A stretch of 64,000 nt of DNA, from assembly GCA_030697365.1 (NCBI GenBank), contig JAUYQH010000157.1, positions 16,204 through 80,203 on the forward strand, given 5' to 3'. Source of the DNA: Novosphingobium sp. (GTDB lineage: Bacteria; Pseudomonadota; Alphaproteobacteria; Sphingomonadales; Sphingomonadaceae). Below, piece by piece: positions 9,720 to 18,765 of the stretch. The notes under the pieces are model-generated. The model was not told the origin of the DNA and searched no databases. It was given only the letters and a program-made list of their open reading frames with translations. A program made the position numbers and the translations under genes. The stretch's first letter is position 1. Every line of letters begins with the position of its first letter.

Positions 9720-10967
9720 ATGGCGCTGACCGAGATCAACTTCGACGGGATCGTTGGTCCTTCTCACAATTATGCCGGGCTGAGCCTGGGCAACCTCGCC
9801 GCGACCGCCAACGCGGGCGCGGTATCCTATCCGCGCGCCGCGGCCTTGCAGGGGTTGGAGAAGATGTGTGCCAATCGCGCGCTGGGGCTCGAGCAGGGCT
9901 TTCTGCTGCCACTGCCCCGCCCGAAAACTGCGTTTCTTGATGCCTTGGGCCAGCCGGACGATCCCGCTCTCCGGGCAGCTGCGTGGTCGGCCTCGGCGAT
10001 GTGGACTGCCAACGCCGCCACCGTCTCGCCCGCGCCCGACACCGCCGACGGGCGTTGCCACCTGACCCCGGCGAACCTTGCAACGATGCCGCACCGCTCG
10101 CTCGAATGGCCCGACACCGCGCGGCAGTTGCGCCTCGCCTTCGCGAATTCACGCCACTTCGCGCACCATGATGCTGTTCCCGCCTGCTTCGGCGACGAAG
10201 GCGCGGCCAACCACATGCGCATGGCGGCCAGACACGATGCGCCGGGGATCGAGATCTTCGTCTTCGGGCGCAGCGGCGGCGCATTTCCCGCGCGCCAGCA
10301 CGAGCAGGCCAGCCGCGCGGTCGCCCGGCTGCACGGGCTGGCCCCGGATCGCGTGCTGTTCGCCGAGCAGAACCCCGCGGCGATCGCGGCGGGAGCGTTC
10401 CACAACGATGTCGTGGCCGTCGCCAACGAACGCGTGCTGTTCGCGCACGAAGAAGCGTTCGTCGATCCCGAAGCGCTCTTTGCGCAAATCCGCGAGCGCC
10501 TGCCCGAGGCGGAGATCGTGATCGTTCCGGCCTCAGCGGTCAGTCTGGCCGAGGCAGTCGCAAGCTATCTCTTCAACGCCCAGCTGGTTACCCTGCCCGG
10601 CAGCGCAGGCATGGCGCTGGTTGTCCCGCAAGAAGCGTGGGACAGCCCCGCGGTACGCGGCTGGCTCGAAGCGATGCTCGCGGGCAATGGACCGATCCGC
10701 AAGGTCATCCCGGTCGATGTGCGCCAGTCGATGGCCAACGGCGGCGGGCCAGCGTGCCTGCGGCTGCGGGTGGTCGCCGATCCGGCAACGGTCGATCCGC
10801 GCTTCCTGTTGAGCGAGACACGCGCCGACACTATCGCCGCGATTATCACGCAACACTGGCCCGAGCAGATCGATCCGCGCAAGATCGGTAGTCCCACCTT
10901 GGCCGGCGAAGTGGCTTCCGCTCGCGCGATTTTGCTTCAAACTCTTGATTTGGCTGAGCTTGTCTGA
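9720..10967 (+). CDS. astB: N-succinylarginine dihydrolase
   Basis: Second AST-pathway enzyme; it hydrolyses N2-succinylarginine to N2-succinylornithine, CO2 and two ammonia, using an amidinotransferase-like fold. At 415 residues it is a little shorter than the E. coli enzyme. Signatures are 'FDGIVGPSHNYAGLSLGN' at the N-terminus, 'FGDEGAANHMRM' (about 159), the catalytic His region 'GAFHNDVVAVANERVLF' (about 226) and the nucleophile Cys in 'ANGGGPACLRLRV' (about 346). I start at the ATG of 'MALTEINFDG' just after the astA stop; the longer track start overlaps astA. The later pathway genes astC, astD and astE do not follow. Confidence 0.95.
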   Translation: MALTEINFDGIVGPSHNYAGLSLGNLAATANAGAVSYPRAAALQGLEKMCANRALGLEQGFLLPLPRPKTAFLDALGQPDDPALRAAAWSASAMWTANAATVSPAPDTADGRCHLTPANLATMPHRSLEWPDTARQLRLAFANSRHFAHHDAVPACFGDEGAANHMRMAARHDAPGIEIFVFGRSGGAFPARQHEQASRAVARLHGLAPDRVLFAEQNPAAIAAGAFHNDVVAVANERVLFAHEEAFVDPEALFAQIRERLPEAEIVIVPASAVSLAEAVASYLFNAQLVTLPGSAGMALVVPQEAWDSPAVRGWLEAMLAGNGPIRKVIPVDVRQSMANGGGPACLRLRVVADPATVDPRFLLSETRADTIAAIITQHWPEQIDPRKIGSPTLAGEVASARAILLQTLDLAELV

Positions 10968-11007
10968 TCCACAAAAACGTCGGCTGGCTTGACAACAGCT
11001 CACCGTG

Positions 11008-11053
11008 TTAACCATCGCCTTGCGCAGCCAGCCTGAACTGGCATGATCGTTGC
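11008..11053 (+). promoter_or_regulatory. Candidate promoter region: TTAACCAT and sigma-54-like -24/-12
   Basis: In the 117-base gap after astB, the sequence TGGCATG-N4-TTGC (11039-11053) matches the sigma-54 core with correct GG/GC spacing. It would place the transcript start about 20 bases before the ATG of the 77-codon membrane gene. An octamer TTAACCAT, resembling a CtrA half-site, lies at 11008-11015. Both are consensus matches only; one such match by chance in 64 kb is quite possible. Confidence 0.3.
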
Positions 11054-11084
11054 GACTTGACGCGTTAACTGTAGAGGCCCCTCA

Positions 11085-11318
11085 ATGCTGTCGAAGATTG
11101 GCCGCCTGTTCCAGATAAAGACGCGTTTCGAGGCGTTCCTGATCATTTATGCGTTGGCGTTGGGCGCGGTCGAGCGCGGCAGCGCGTATTTGACCCAATA
11201 CCCCGGCTTCGGCGGCAAGCTGCTGTTCCTCGCCTGCACCGGGGCGGTGTTCATGGCCGGGGCGAAGATCCTCGATTGCCTCAAGCACGAGCAGCGCGCC
11301 GCCGCGGCGGCTGAATAG
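11085..11318 (+). CDS. Small membrane protein, unknown function
   Basis: A 77-residue product with a basic N-terminus ('MLSKIGRLFQIKTR') and two hydrophobic segments ('FEAFLIIYALALGAV' and 'GKLLFLACTGAVFMAGA'), ending in a charged/Ala-rich tail. I do not recognise a named family. Coding is supported by base composition in keeping with its neighbours, the amphipathic N-terminus typical of small inner-membrane proteins, and tight spacing (13 bases) to the downstream ABC ATPase gene. It may be the first gene of that operon. No strong Shine-Dalgarno is visible. Confidence 0.65.
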   Translation: MLSKIGRLFQIKTRFEAFLIIYALALGAVERGSAYLTQYPGFGGKLLFLACTGAVFMAGAKILDCLKHEQRAAAAAE

Positions 11319-11331
11319 CGAAAGGCCCGCA

Positions 11332-12093
11332 ATGGGCCCCGAAATCCGCTTCGAAAAACTATCTCGCTGCTTTGGCGCGGTGATTGCAGTCGATTCGGTG
11401 GACCTGACCATCGGAGCGGGCAGCTTCGTCGCGCTCGTCGGCGAATCCGGATCGGGCAAGTCGACCTTGTTGCGCGCGATCAACCGGCTCGACGAGGGTG
11501 CCACCCGCAAGGGCCGGGTGACGATTGGTGCAGAGGATGCAGGCGACGCGCCCGTGACCGCCTTGCGCCGACGGATCGGCTATGTGTTCCAGTCGATCGG
11601 GCTGTTCCCGCACATGAACGTCGCCGCCAATGTCGCCATAGGTCGGCGGGCGCGAGGCGAGTTGCTTGACGAGACGGAGGTCGCCACGTTGCTCGGCCAA
11701 GTTGGCCTCCCCGCCCGGTTTGCCGTTCGGATGCCGCGCGAACTGTCCGGAGGCCAGGCGCAACGCGTCGGAATCGCGAGGGCGCTGGCAATCGAGCCCG
11801 AAATCCTGCTGCTGGACGAACCTTTCGCCGCGCTCGATCCCGTCACCCGCGATGCGCTGGGCAAGACCCTGCGCGCCCTCCACGAGGCGCGCGGGCTGAC
11901 CACGATCCTCGTCACCCACGACATGGCCGAGGCGATGCTGCTGGCCGACCGGGTGATCGTGATGGCAGCCGGGAGGATTGTCGCGGATGCCACCCCGGCG
12001 GACATGGCTGCCGGTCGCGGCGGGGCAGAGGCCGAATCGCTGGTCGCGGTCCCGCGCGAACAGACGCGGCGCATCGCCGAACTCGGCGAATGA
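11332..12093 (+). CDS. ABC transporter ATPase, OpuCA/ProV-like (compatible-solute type)
   Basis: Cytoplasmic ATPase of a quaternary-amine or compatible-solute importer, 253 residues. All ABC motifs are intact: Walker A 'GESGSGKST' (about 37), Q-loop 'YVFQSIGLFPHM', signature 'LSGGQAQR' (about 138), Walker B 'ILLLDEPFAALDP' (about 160) and the switch His in 'LVTHDMAEA'. There is no C-terminal CBS domain pair, which osmoregulated OpuCA/ProV proteins usually carry, so osmotic gating of the classical kind is doubtful. The ATG overlaps no gene, but the stop overlaps the permease start by 4 bases. Confidence 0.85.
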   Translation: MGPEIRFEKLSRCFGAVIAVDSVDLTIGAGSFVALVGESGSGKSTLLRAINRLDEGATRKGRVTIGAEDAGDAPVTALRRRIGYVFQSIGLFPHMNVAANVAIGRRARGELLDETEVATLLGQVGLPARFAVRMPRELSGGQAQRVGIARALAIEPEILLLDEPFAALDPVTRDALGKTLRALHEARGLTTILVTHDMAEAMLLADRVIVMAAGRIVADATPADMAAGRGGAEAESLVAVPREQTRRIAELGE

Positions 12094-13628
12094 GCCGTTT
12101 TTCGACCACGCTGTGGGACTTGCGCGACGAGCTCGCCGCGCATCTGGTGCTGTCGTTCGCCGCGCTGGTGCTGGGAATCGTCATCGCCTTGCCGATGATC
12201 GTCGCAGCGGCGCGCAACCGAACTGCTGCAAGGGTAGCACTGGGGCTGGCGAGCCTCGTGCAAACCGTGCCCGCGCTTGCGCTGCTGGCATTGTTCTATC
12301 CGCTGCTGCTGTGGCTTTCGGCCCTGATCGGCGGCGGCATCCCTGCGCTAGGGTTCCTTCCCGCGCTGCTGGCGCTAGCGCTCTATGCGGTGCTGCCGAT
12401 CCTCCACAACGGCGTTGCCGGCTTGCGCGGGCTCGACCCCGCGGTGCGCGAGGCGGCGGACGCGATGGGGCTGACCGCGGGGCAGAAGCTGCGTTGGGTC
12501 GAGGCACCGCTGGTCGCCCCGCTGGTGCTCGCAGGCATCCGCACCGCCGCGGTGTGGACCGTCGGCGCGGCGACGCTGGCGACGACCGTGGGCGCGACCA
12601 GCCTGGGCAACCCGATCTTCGCCGGGCTGCAGACGCAGGACTGGGTGCTGGTGCTGGCCGGATGCGCCGCCGCGGCGGGGCTTGCGCTGGCGACTGACGG
12701 GGTGCTGGTGCTGGTTGAAAAGGGCGTGGCCTTGCGCCGCCCTGTACTTGCCTGGCTGGGCGTGACGTTCGTTGCACTGGCGCTGTTCTGGGCCTTGATC
12801 CCCGCCCGCGCCGAGCAACGGCCCGCGCTGGTGGTCGGGGCGAAGAACTTTTCCGAGCAGTACATCCTCGCCCGCCTGATCGGATCGCGGCTGGACGATG
12901 CGGGCTTCGCGGTGAGCTATCGCGAAGGCCTGGGCTCGGCGGTGGTGTTCAAGGCGCTCGAGATCGGGGATATCGACGCCTACGTCGATTACGCCGGGAC
13001 GCTGTGGACCGCCGAACTCAAGCGGACCGACACCCCCTCGCCCGCGGCAATGCGCGCCGGGATCGCCCGGCACCTGTCGCAACCCGGCGGGGCGCGGCTG
13101 CTGGGCACGCTGGGGTTCGAGAACGCCTATGCCTTCGCGATGAAGCCCGATGTCGCCAGGTCGCGCGACATCGCCTCGCTCGAAGACCTGGCCCGCGCCG
13201 CCCCCGACCTGACCCTGGGCACCGACCTCGAATTCCTCGACCGCCCGGAGTGGCGCGCGGTCGGCGCTGCCTATCCGCTGCGCTTCAAAGCCAGCAAACG
13301 ATATAGCCCGACATTCATGTACCGCGCGCTGGCAAGCGGCGATGCCGATGTGATCACCGCGTTCAGCTCCGACGGGCGGATTGCTGCCGATGGACTGACC
13401 GTGCTGGCCGACCCGGCGCGGGCTATTCCGAATTACGATGCCTTGCTCCTCGTCTCGGGCCGCTGTGCCGACGACCGGCGCTGTACCGCCGCCCTGCGGC
13501 CGCTGCTTGGGCGTATCCCGGTTTCGGCAATGCGCGAGGCCAACTACCGTGTGGATCGCGATGACGCCAAGCAGACCCCCGACGATGCCGCTCGCTGGCT
13601 TGCCGGGAAGGCAGGGCTGGCGCGCTGA
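12090..13628 (+). CDS. Fused ABC permease and substrate-binding protein, OpuB/OpuC-like
   Basis: A 512-residue fusion. Residues 1-235 form a BPD-type permease with several membrane helices and the coupling motif 'EAADAMGLTAGQKLRWVEAPL'. A further helix follows at about 232-250, then an OpuAC/ProX-like binding domain from about 248 ('VVGAKNFSEQYILARLIG') to the end. The binding domain is therefore tethered on the outer face of the inner membrane. Established relatives import glycine betaine, choline or proline betaine. The specificity here is not readable. The start is ATGA-coupled to the ATPase gene, so two genes make a complete importer. Confidence 0.87.
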   Translation: MSRFSTTLWDLRDELAAHLVLSFAALVLGIVIALPMIVAAARNRTAARVALGLASLVQTVPALALLALFYPLLLWLSALIGGGIPALGFLPALLALALYAVLPILHNGVAGLRGLDPAVREAADAMGLTAGQKLRWVEAPLVAPLVLAGIRTAAVWTVGAATLATTVGATSLGNPIFAGLQTQDWVLVLAGCAAAAGLALATDGVLVLVEKGVALRRPVLAWLGVTFVALALFWALIPARAEQRPALVVGAKNFSEQYILARLIGSRLDDAGFAVSYREGLGSAVVFKALEIGDIDAYVDYAGTLWTAELKRTDTPSPAAMRAGIARHLSQPGGARLLGTLGFENAYAFAMKPDVARSRDIASLEDLARAAPDLTLGTDLEFLDRPEWRAVGAAYPLRFKASKRYSPTFMYRALASGDADVITAFSSDGRIAADGLTVLADPARAIPNYDALLLVSGRCADDRRCTAALRPLLGRIPVSAMREANYRVDRDDAKQTPDDAARWLAGKAGLAR

Positions 13629-13667
13629 CGCGAAACGCAGCAAATTGATTGCCGAGGGAGAGGGAAA

Positions 13668-15578
13668 ATGCAGGGACTCGGGAAATGGGCGCTGGCGGGG
13701 TGCGCAACGATCGCATTGACGGCGTGCGGCGGCGGGTTCGGCGGCGCCGAGCAACCCAAGACCGATGCCGCGGTCGAGCTCGCCGAGTTTCCCGAGCGTG
13801 TCTATTGGGGCGACGCTCACCTCCACACCTCGAACTCGGTCGATGCCTTCGGCTTCGGCGTGCGACTCGATCCCGAGCAGGCGCTGCGCTTCGCTCGCGG
13901 CGAGGAAGTTACCTCGACGTTGGGGATCAAGGCCAGGCTTGCCCGCCCGCTCGACTGGCTGGTGATCACCGATCATTCCGACGCGCTGGGCGGAACCAAA
14001 GCGCTGGCTGAGGCGCCGCGGATCCTGATCCGCGACCCGGTGATGAAGCGCTGGCACGACATGCTCAACGCCGGGCCCGAACAGTCGCTGCGCGCCACCG
14101 CCGAGTTGATCGACGCGCGGGCGCGCAACGATCTGCCCAAAGGTATGACCGACGATCCGGAAACGCAGAACAAGCGGACACGTTCGATCTGGAACGACCA
14201 CATCGCCACCGTCGAACGCTATAACGAGCCGGGCAAGTTCACCGCAATGCTCGGCTTCGAGTTCACCCTGATGAACGGCGGCAGAAACCTCCACCGCAAC
14301 GTCATCTTCCGCGACGGCGGCGACAAGGTGAAGACCGTCGTCCCGCTCGGCGCGTGGGGGGCCAGCGCCTCAACCGACTCGCTGTGGAACTACATGGACG
14401 CATACGAGAAGGGTACCGGCGGACGGGTGCTGGCGATCCCGCACAATTCCAATCTCTCGAATGGGCTGATGTTCGAGATGACTCAGCCCGGCGGCGGGGC
14501 GATGACCGCGGCCCATGCCCGCCGTCGTGCGCTGCGCGAGCCGCTGGTCGAGATCACCCAGATCAAGGGCGACAGCGAGGCGCATCCGTTTCTTTCGCCC
14601 AACGACGAGTTCGCCGGCTACGGCGTCGCCGGGTGGGAACTGGGCGACCTGGCGATGGCCGAGGGCAAGCAATCGTCGATGTTCGCGGGCGAATACGTGC
14701 GCGAAGCGCTCAAGCGCGGGCTGGCGATCGAGGCGAAGACCGGGGTCAATCCTTACAAGTTCGGGGTGATCGGCGCGACCGACAGCCACACTGCCTTGGC
14801 CACGGGCGACGAGGACAACTGGTTCGGCAAGCACACCGGCAACGAACCCGGCGCCACGCGCGCGCTCTCCGCCCAGAACCTCGGCACCCGCCAGGGCCGC
14901 TTCGGCTGGCACTACCTTGCCAGCGGCTATGCCGGGGTTTGGGCGCGCGGCAACTCCCGCGCCGAGATCTTCGACGCAATGCTGCGAAAGGAAGTCTACG
15001 CCACCACGGGACCGCGGATGACCGTGCGCGTGTTCGGCGGATGGGACTTCGATCCTCGCGATCTCGACCGCAACTGGGTTCGCAAGGGCTATCGCCGCGG
15101 GGTGCCGATGGGTGGCACGCTCCTGGCTTCGAAGCAGGCGCGCGGCGAGCGCCCGAGCTTTGTCATCTCCGCGCTCAAGGACCCGGTCGGGGCCAACCTC
15201 GACCGCATCCAGGTGGTCAAGGGCTGGATCGATCGCTCCGGTGCAACGCGCGAAAAGGTGTTCGACGTTGTGTGGAGCGATCCGGCAAAGCGCTCGCCCG
15301 TGAACGGCAAGGTTTCCGCGGTGGGCGACACGGTCGATGTTGCCAAGGCCAGTTATGCCAACACGATCGGCGCGCCCCAACTGGCCACGGTGTGGCGCGA
15401 TCCCGAGTTCGATCCGGCGGTCAAGGCGTTCTACTACGTCCGGGTGCTCGAGATCCCCACGCCGACCTGGGTCGCGTTCGACGCGCTGCGCTACAAGCTC
15501 AAACTGCCGCCTGAAGTTCGGGTCAAGGCGCAAGAGCGGGCCTATACCTCGCCGATCTGGTACGATCCCGCGGCATGA
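13668..15578 (+). CDS. DUF3604 family lipoprotein (PHP-like), function unknown
   Basis: A 636-residue exported protein with a lipoprotein signal ('TIALTACGGG', Cys about 20) and the full DUF3604 domain. Conserved features suggest a PHP-type metallohydrolase: 'YWGDAHLHTSNSVDAFG' (about 48), 'VITDHSDALGG' (about 100), 'AIPHNSNLSNG', 'EITQIKGDSEAHP' and 'GVIGATDSHTAL' (about 370). These His/Asp clusters are those expected of a metal centre. The substrate is unknown. It begins a three-gene, start-stop-overlapped cassette with a PpiC-like protein and a HupE/UreJ-like membrane protein, implying a joint envelope function. Confidence 0.88.
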   Translation: MQGLGKWALAGCATIALTACGGGFGGAEQPKTDAAVELAEFPERVYWGDAHLHTSNSVDAFGFGVRLDPEQALRFARGEEVTSTLGIKARLARPLDWLVITDHSDALGGTKALAEAPRILIRDPVMKRWHDMLNAGPEQSLRATAELIDARARNDLPKGMTDDPETQNKRTRSIWNDHIATVERYNEPGKFTAMLGFEFTLMNGGRNLHRNVIFRDGGDKVKTVVPLGAWGASASTDSLWNYMDAYEKGTGGRVLAIPHNSNLSNGLMFEMTQPGGGAMTAAHARRRALREPLVEITQIKGDSEAHPFLSPNDEFAGYGVAGWELGDLAMAEGKQSSMFAGEYVREALKRGLAIEAKTGVNPYKFGVIGATDSHTALATGDEDNWFGKHTGNEPGATRALSAQNLGTRQGRFGWHYLASGYAGVWARGNSRAEIFDAMLRKEVYATTGPRMTVRVFGGWDFDPRDLDRNWVRKGYRRGVPMGGTLLASKQARGERPSFVISALKDPVGANLDRIQVVKGWIDRSGATREKVFDVVWSDPAKRSPVNGKVSAVGDTVDVAKASYANTIGAPQLATVWRDPEFDPAVKAFYYVRVLEIPTPTWVAFDALRYKLKLPPEVRVKAQERAYTSPIWYDPAA

Positions 15579-16387
15579 CCATCGGTTTGCGCGGCGCACG
15601 CCTGCTGCGCGAGCCGCTGGTCCATTTCATCGCGCTGGGGGCGCTGGTCTTCGCGCTGTTCGGCAATGCCACCAGCGCCGACGAACGGCGGATCGTGATT
15701 GATGCGGCGCGGATCGAGCGGATTGCCGGTCAGTATGCGCAAAACTTCCGCCGCGCACCCAGCGCCGTCGAACTCGACGCGCTGATCCGCGACGACGTCA
15801 AGGAGGAAGTCTATTACCGCGAAGCGCTGCGCCTCGGGCTGGACCGTGACGACGAGGTGGTGCGGCGGCGGATGCGGGTGAAGATGGAGGCTTTCGGCGA
15901 CACCGCAGCGGAGATCGCGCCGCCCGACGACGCCACGCTCCAGCGATGGCTCGATGCCCACCCGGCCCGATTCGCCGGGGAAGCGAGCTACGCGTTCGAC
16001 CAGCGCTATCTGGGGACAGATGGCGCGGCCCCCCAAGCTGGTCTGGACCTGCTGCGCGCCGGAAAGGGGTTTGCCGGCGCGGCGATCCCCCTGCCCGCCA
16101 GCTTCGAAGCGATCGGCGCGGGCGAAGCGGCAGTGCTGTTCGGGGACGACTTCCCGGCAGTGCTCGATCGCTTGCCGCTGGGCGTGTGGAGCGGACCGGT
16201 GGGTTCGGGCCTTGGCCAGCATCTGGTTCGTGTGCGAAAGCGCCAACCCGCCGATCCGCCTGGCCTCGCGCAAATCCGCCAGCGGGTCGACAACGACTGG
16301 CGCGCGGCAATGGCCCAGGCGCGCGGCGAACGCGCCTATCGCGCGCTACTCCAACGCTATGACGTGGTGATCGAGAAGCCGGAGTGA
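15575..16387 (+). CDS. PpiC/SurA-like membrane-anchored protein with degenerate parvulin region
   Basis: A 270-residue protein with an N-terminal membrane anchor ('LVHFIALGALVFALFGNA') and a SurA-N-like helical part ('LIRDDVKEEVYYREALRLGL'). The parvulin-like C-terminal half lacks the canonical GGDLGW-type core; instead it reads 'LPLGVWSGPVGSGLGQHLVRV'. It is probably a periplasmic chaperone-like protein rather than an efficient prolyl isomerase. Its ATGA start overlaps the DUF3604 stop, and its own stop overlaps the next gene's GTG start. That arrangement points to obligate co-production, perhaps to fold or deliver the neighbouring lipoprotein. Confidence 0.82.
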   Translation: MTIGLRGARLLREPLVHFIALGALVFALFGNATSADERRIVIDAARIERIAGQYAQNFRRAPSAVELDALIRDDVKEEVYYREALRLGLDRDDEVVRRRMRVKMEAFGDTAAEIAPPDDATLQRWLDAHPARFAGEASYAFDQRYLGTDGAAPQAGLDLLRAGKGFAGAAIPLPASFEAIGAGEAAVLFGDDFPAVLDRLPLGVWSGPVGSGLGQHLVRVRKRQPADPPGLAQIRQRVDNDWRAAMAQARGERAYRALLQRYDVVIEKPE

Positions 16388-17361
16388 GGCTGCTAGTGGC
16401 GCTGTTGGGAGTGCTGGTTCTGCTTGCCCAACCCGCTCGCGCTGACGATTTGCGCCCCGGCTATCTCGAATGGACCGAGCACGCGCCCGGCGAGTGGCGC
16501 GTGACCTGGAAGGCGCCGCTGTTGGGCGGCTTGGCGACGCGGGCCAAGCCGATCCTGCCGCCGGGATGCGCAGTCGCCAATGCGCAGCGGCAGTTCGCCG
16601 GTCCTTCCGTGGTCGAGACGTTTCGCGTGCACTGCGCCGTGCCGCTGGCCGGGCGGACGCTTGGCCTGGCCGGGCTGGAAAGCGGGTTCACCGATGCCCT
16701 GCTTCGCGTCGCCCCGCTCAATCGGCCGGTTCAGGCGGCGCGGTTGACCCCGCAGGAGCCGCAAGTGGCGGTGATGGCGAGAACGTCAGCCCCAACTGTT
16801 TGGCGGACCTACTTCGGCCTCGGTTTCGAGCACATCCTGCTGGGCTTCGATCACCTGCTGTTCGTGGTCGCGCTGGTGCTGCTGATCGGCGGATGGCGAA
16901 GACTGGTCGCGACGGTCACCGCGTTCACCATTGCCCATTCGCTCACACTTGCCGCGACGACGCTGGGGCTGATGACGGTGGCGCGCAAACCGGTCGAAAT
17001 CTGCATCGCGCTGTCGATCGTGCTGATCGCGCGCGAAATTCTGCGCCCGAGCGGCGCCGAGCCGACGCTAGCGCGGCGTGCCCCCGCGCTGATCGCGTTC
17101 GCCTTCGGGCTGCTCCACGGCTTCGGGTTCGCCGCAGCGCTTGCCGAGATCGGTCTACCCGCGGGCGAAGTCCCGTTGGCGTTGTTCGCGTTCAACGTCG
17201 GGGTCGAATTCGGCCAACTGGCGATCGTAGCGGCAATGCTGGCGGCGATCGCCATGGTGGCCCGGTTCGCCACAAACTGGCAGCGCCCGGCAACCGTCGC
17301 CGGAGCCTATCTCATCGGCGCGGTCGCCACCGCCTGGCTGATCGAACGCACGCTGGCCTAG
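16384..17361 (+). CDS. HupE/UreJ-like membrane protein (HupE/UreJ_2 type)
   Basis: A 325-residue protein: cleavable signal peptide ('[14 protein letters not shown]'), a periplasmic N-terminal domain of about 115 residues, then about six helices. The membrane part carries the family motifs '[12 protein letters not shown]' (about 150), '[12 protein letters not shown]', '[11 protein letters not shown]' (about 243) and 'NVGVEFGQL'. HupE/UreJ proteins are linked to nickel uptake in urease and hydrogenase loci, but no nickel enzyme gene is visible here, so the cargo is open. It starts at GTG with GTGA overlap and ends 3 bases into the convergent hslU gene. Confidence 0.85.
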   Translation: MRLLVALLGVLVLLAQPARADDLRPGYLEWTEHAPGEWRVTWKAPLLGGLATRAKPILPPGCAVANAQRQFAGPSVVETFRVHCAVPLAGRTLGLAGLESGFTDALLRVAPLNRPVQAARLTPQEPQVAVMARTSAPTVWRTYFGLGFEHILLGFDHLLFVVALVLLIGGWRRLVATVTAFTIAHSLTLAATTLGLMTVARKPVEICIALSIVLIAREILRPSGAEPTLARRAPALIAFAFGLLHGFGFAAALAEIGLPAGEVPLALFAFNVGVEFGQLAIVAAMLAAIAMVARFATNWQRPATVAGAYLIGAVATAWLIERTLA

Positions 17362-18659
17362 AGAATATAGCGGCTCAGATCGCTGTCCTTGGCCAGCACT
17401 GCCAGCTTCTCGCGGACATAGGCCTGGTCGACCGCCACAGTCTCGCCCTCGCGGTCCTCTGCCTCGAAGCTGACTTCCTCGAGCAGTTTTTCCATCACCG
17501 TCTGCAACCTCCGCGCACCGATGTTCTCGAGCGCCTCGTTGACTTGCGCGGCGATGGCGGCGACCTCGCGGATGGCGTCTTCGCCAATCTCAAGCGTGAC
17601 CTTTTCGGTGGCGAGCAGCGCGCGGTACTGCTCGACCAGGTTGGCTCTCGTCGAGGAGAGTATTCGCACAAAATCCTCCTCGGTCAGCGCGGCCAGCTCG
17701 ACCCGGATCGGCAGGCGGCCCTGGAGTTCGGGAAGCAGATCGCTTGGTTTGGCGACGTGGAACGCGCCGCTGGCGATGAACAGCACGTGGTCGGTCTTCA
17801 TCGGGCCGTACTTGGTGGCCACCGTCGTGCCCTCGATCAGTGGCAGCAGATCGCGCTGGACGCCCTCGCGGCTGACAGAGCCGCCGCGCACGTCGCTGAC
17901 CGCGATCTTGTCGATCTCGTCGAGGAAGACGATGCCGTTGGTCTCGGCGTTGGCCAGCGCGACGCGGGCGACGTCGTCCTGATCGAGGCGCTTCTCGGCT
18001 TCCTCGTCGACCAGCTTGTCCCACGCCTCGGGCACGCGCAGCTTGCGGCGCTTGGTGTTCGATTTGCCCATCGCCTTGGCCATCATGTCGGACAAGTTGA
18101 TCATCCCCACGTTGCCGCCCATCCCGGGCAGCTCGAAAGGCATCTGCGGCGAATCCTCGACCTCGATCTCGACTTCGACGCCGTTCATCGCGTTTTCAAC
18201 GATCCGCTGGCGAAAGCTTTCGCGCGTCGCTTCCGATGCACCGTCGCCGACCAGCGCCTTGAGCAGGCGGTCCATCGCTGCGGTGGAAGCCGCCTCGCGC
18301 ACCGCCTCGCGACGGCGCTCCTTCTCAAGACGGATGGCCTCCTCGACGAGATCGCGCGCGATCTGCTCGACGTCGCGGCCGACATAGCCGACTTCGGTGA
18401 ACTTCGTGGCTTCGACCTTGACGAACGGCGCCTCGGCCAGCTTGGCGAGCCGACGGCTGATCTCGGTCTTGCCGCAACCCGTGGGCCCGATCATCAGGAT
18501 GTTCTTCGGCGTCACCTCGTCGCGCAGCTCGGGCGAGAGCCGCTGACGCCGCCAGCGGTTGCGCAAAGCGACCGCGACCGCGCGCTTGGCGTCGGCCTGC
18601 CCGACGATATGCTCGTCGAGCGCGGCGACGATGGCTTTGGGGGTCAGGTTGTCTTTCAT
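17358..18659 (-). CDS. hslU: ATP-dependent protease ATPase subunit HslU
   Basis: AAA+ unfoldase of the HslUV (ClpYQ) protease. Walker A is 'GPTGCGKTE' (about 57-65), Walker B '[10 protein letters not shown]' (about 243), and the C-terminus is 'DLSRYIL', the tail that docks into HslV. The family opening '[22 protein letters not shown]' is intact. I start at 'MKDNLTP' (433 residues); upstream in-frame ATGs add only a few residues. hslV lies upstream on the same strand, separated by about 106 bases that hold a dispersed repeat. Confidence 0.96.
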   Translation of the reverse strand: MKDNLTPKAIVAALDEHIVGQADAKRAVAVALRNRWRRQRLSPELRDEVTPKNILMIGPTGCGKTEISRRLAKLAEAPFVKVEATKFTEVGYVGRDVEQIARDLVEEAIRLEKERRREAVREAASTAAMDRLLKALVGDGASEATRESFRQRIVENAMNGVEVEIEVEDSPQMPFELPGMGGNVGMINLSDMMAKAMGKSNTKRRKLRVPEAWDKLVDEEAEKRLDQDDVARVALANAETNGIVFLDEIDKIAVSDVRGGSVSREGVQRDLLPLIEGTTVATKYGPMKTDHVLFIASGAFHVAKPSDLLPELQGRLPIRVELAALTEEDFVRILSSTRANLVEQYRALLATEKVTLEIGEDAIREVAAIAAQVNEALENIGARRLQTVMEKLLEEVSFEAEDREGETVAVDQAYVREKLAVLAKDSDLSRYIL

Positions 18660-18678
18660 CATATGATCCACAAAGACC

Positions 18679-18759
18679 GCTCATCCCGAGCGTGTCGAGG
18701 GATGTCGCGCAACAGCAAACCGCCGCGCAACGTGTCTCGACTTCGCTCGACACGAGCGG
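18679..18759. repeat. Two-arm intergenic repeat, copy 1 (between hslV and hslU)
   Basis: An 81-base element filling most of the hslV-hslU gap. One arm (18731-18759) is an exact 29-base reverse complement of 62045-62073. The other arm (18679-18704) is a close match to 62101-62127. The central sequence differs. Each arm contains a short palindrome (CGCTCG/CGAGCG type), so RNA from either strand could fold. Similar arms are widespread between genes in sphingomonads as far as I recall. Confidence 0.8.
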
Positions 18760-18765
18760 GACTGG

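Noticed and set aside
10968-11084. tRNA or small RNA gene in the astB downstream gap
   Set aside because: No cloverleaf, no T-loop GTTCRA-type sequence and no terminator hairpin were found.
12375-14294. 639-codon ORF antisense to the ABC permease and DUF3604 genes
   Set aside because: It spans two genes on the opposite strand and encodes no recognisable domain.
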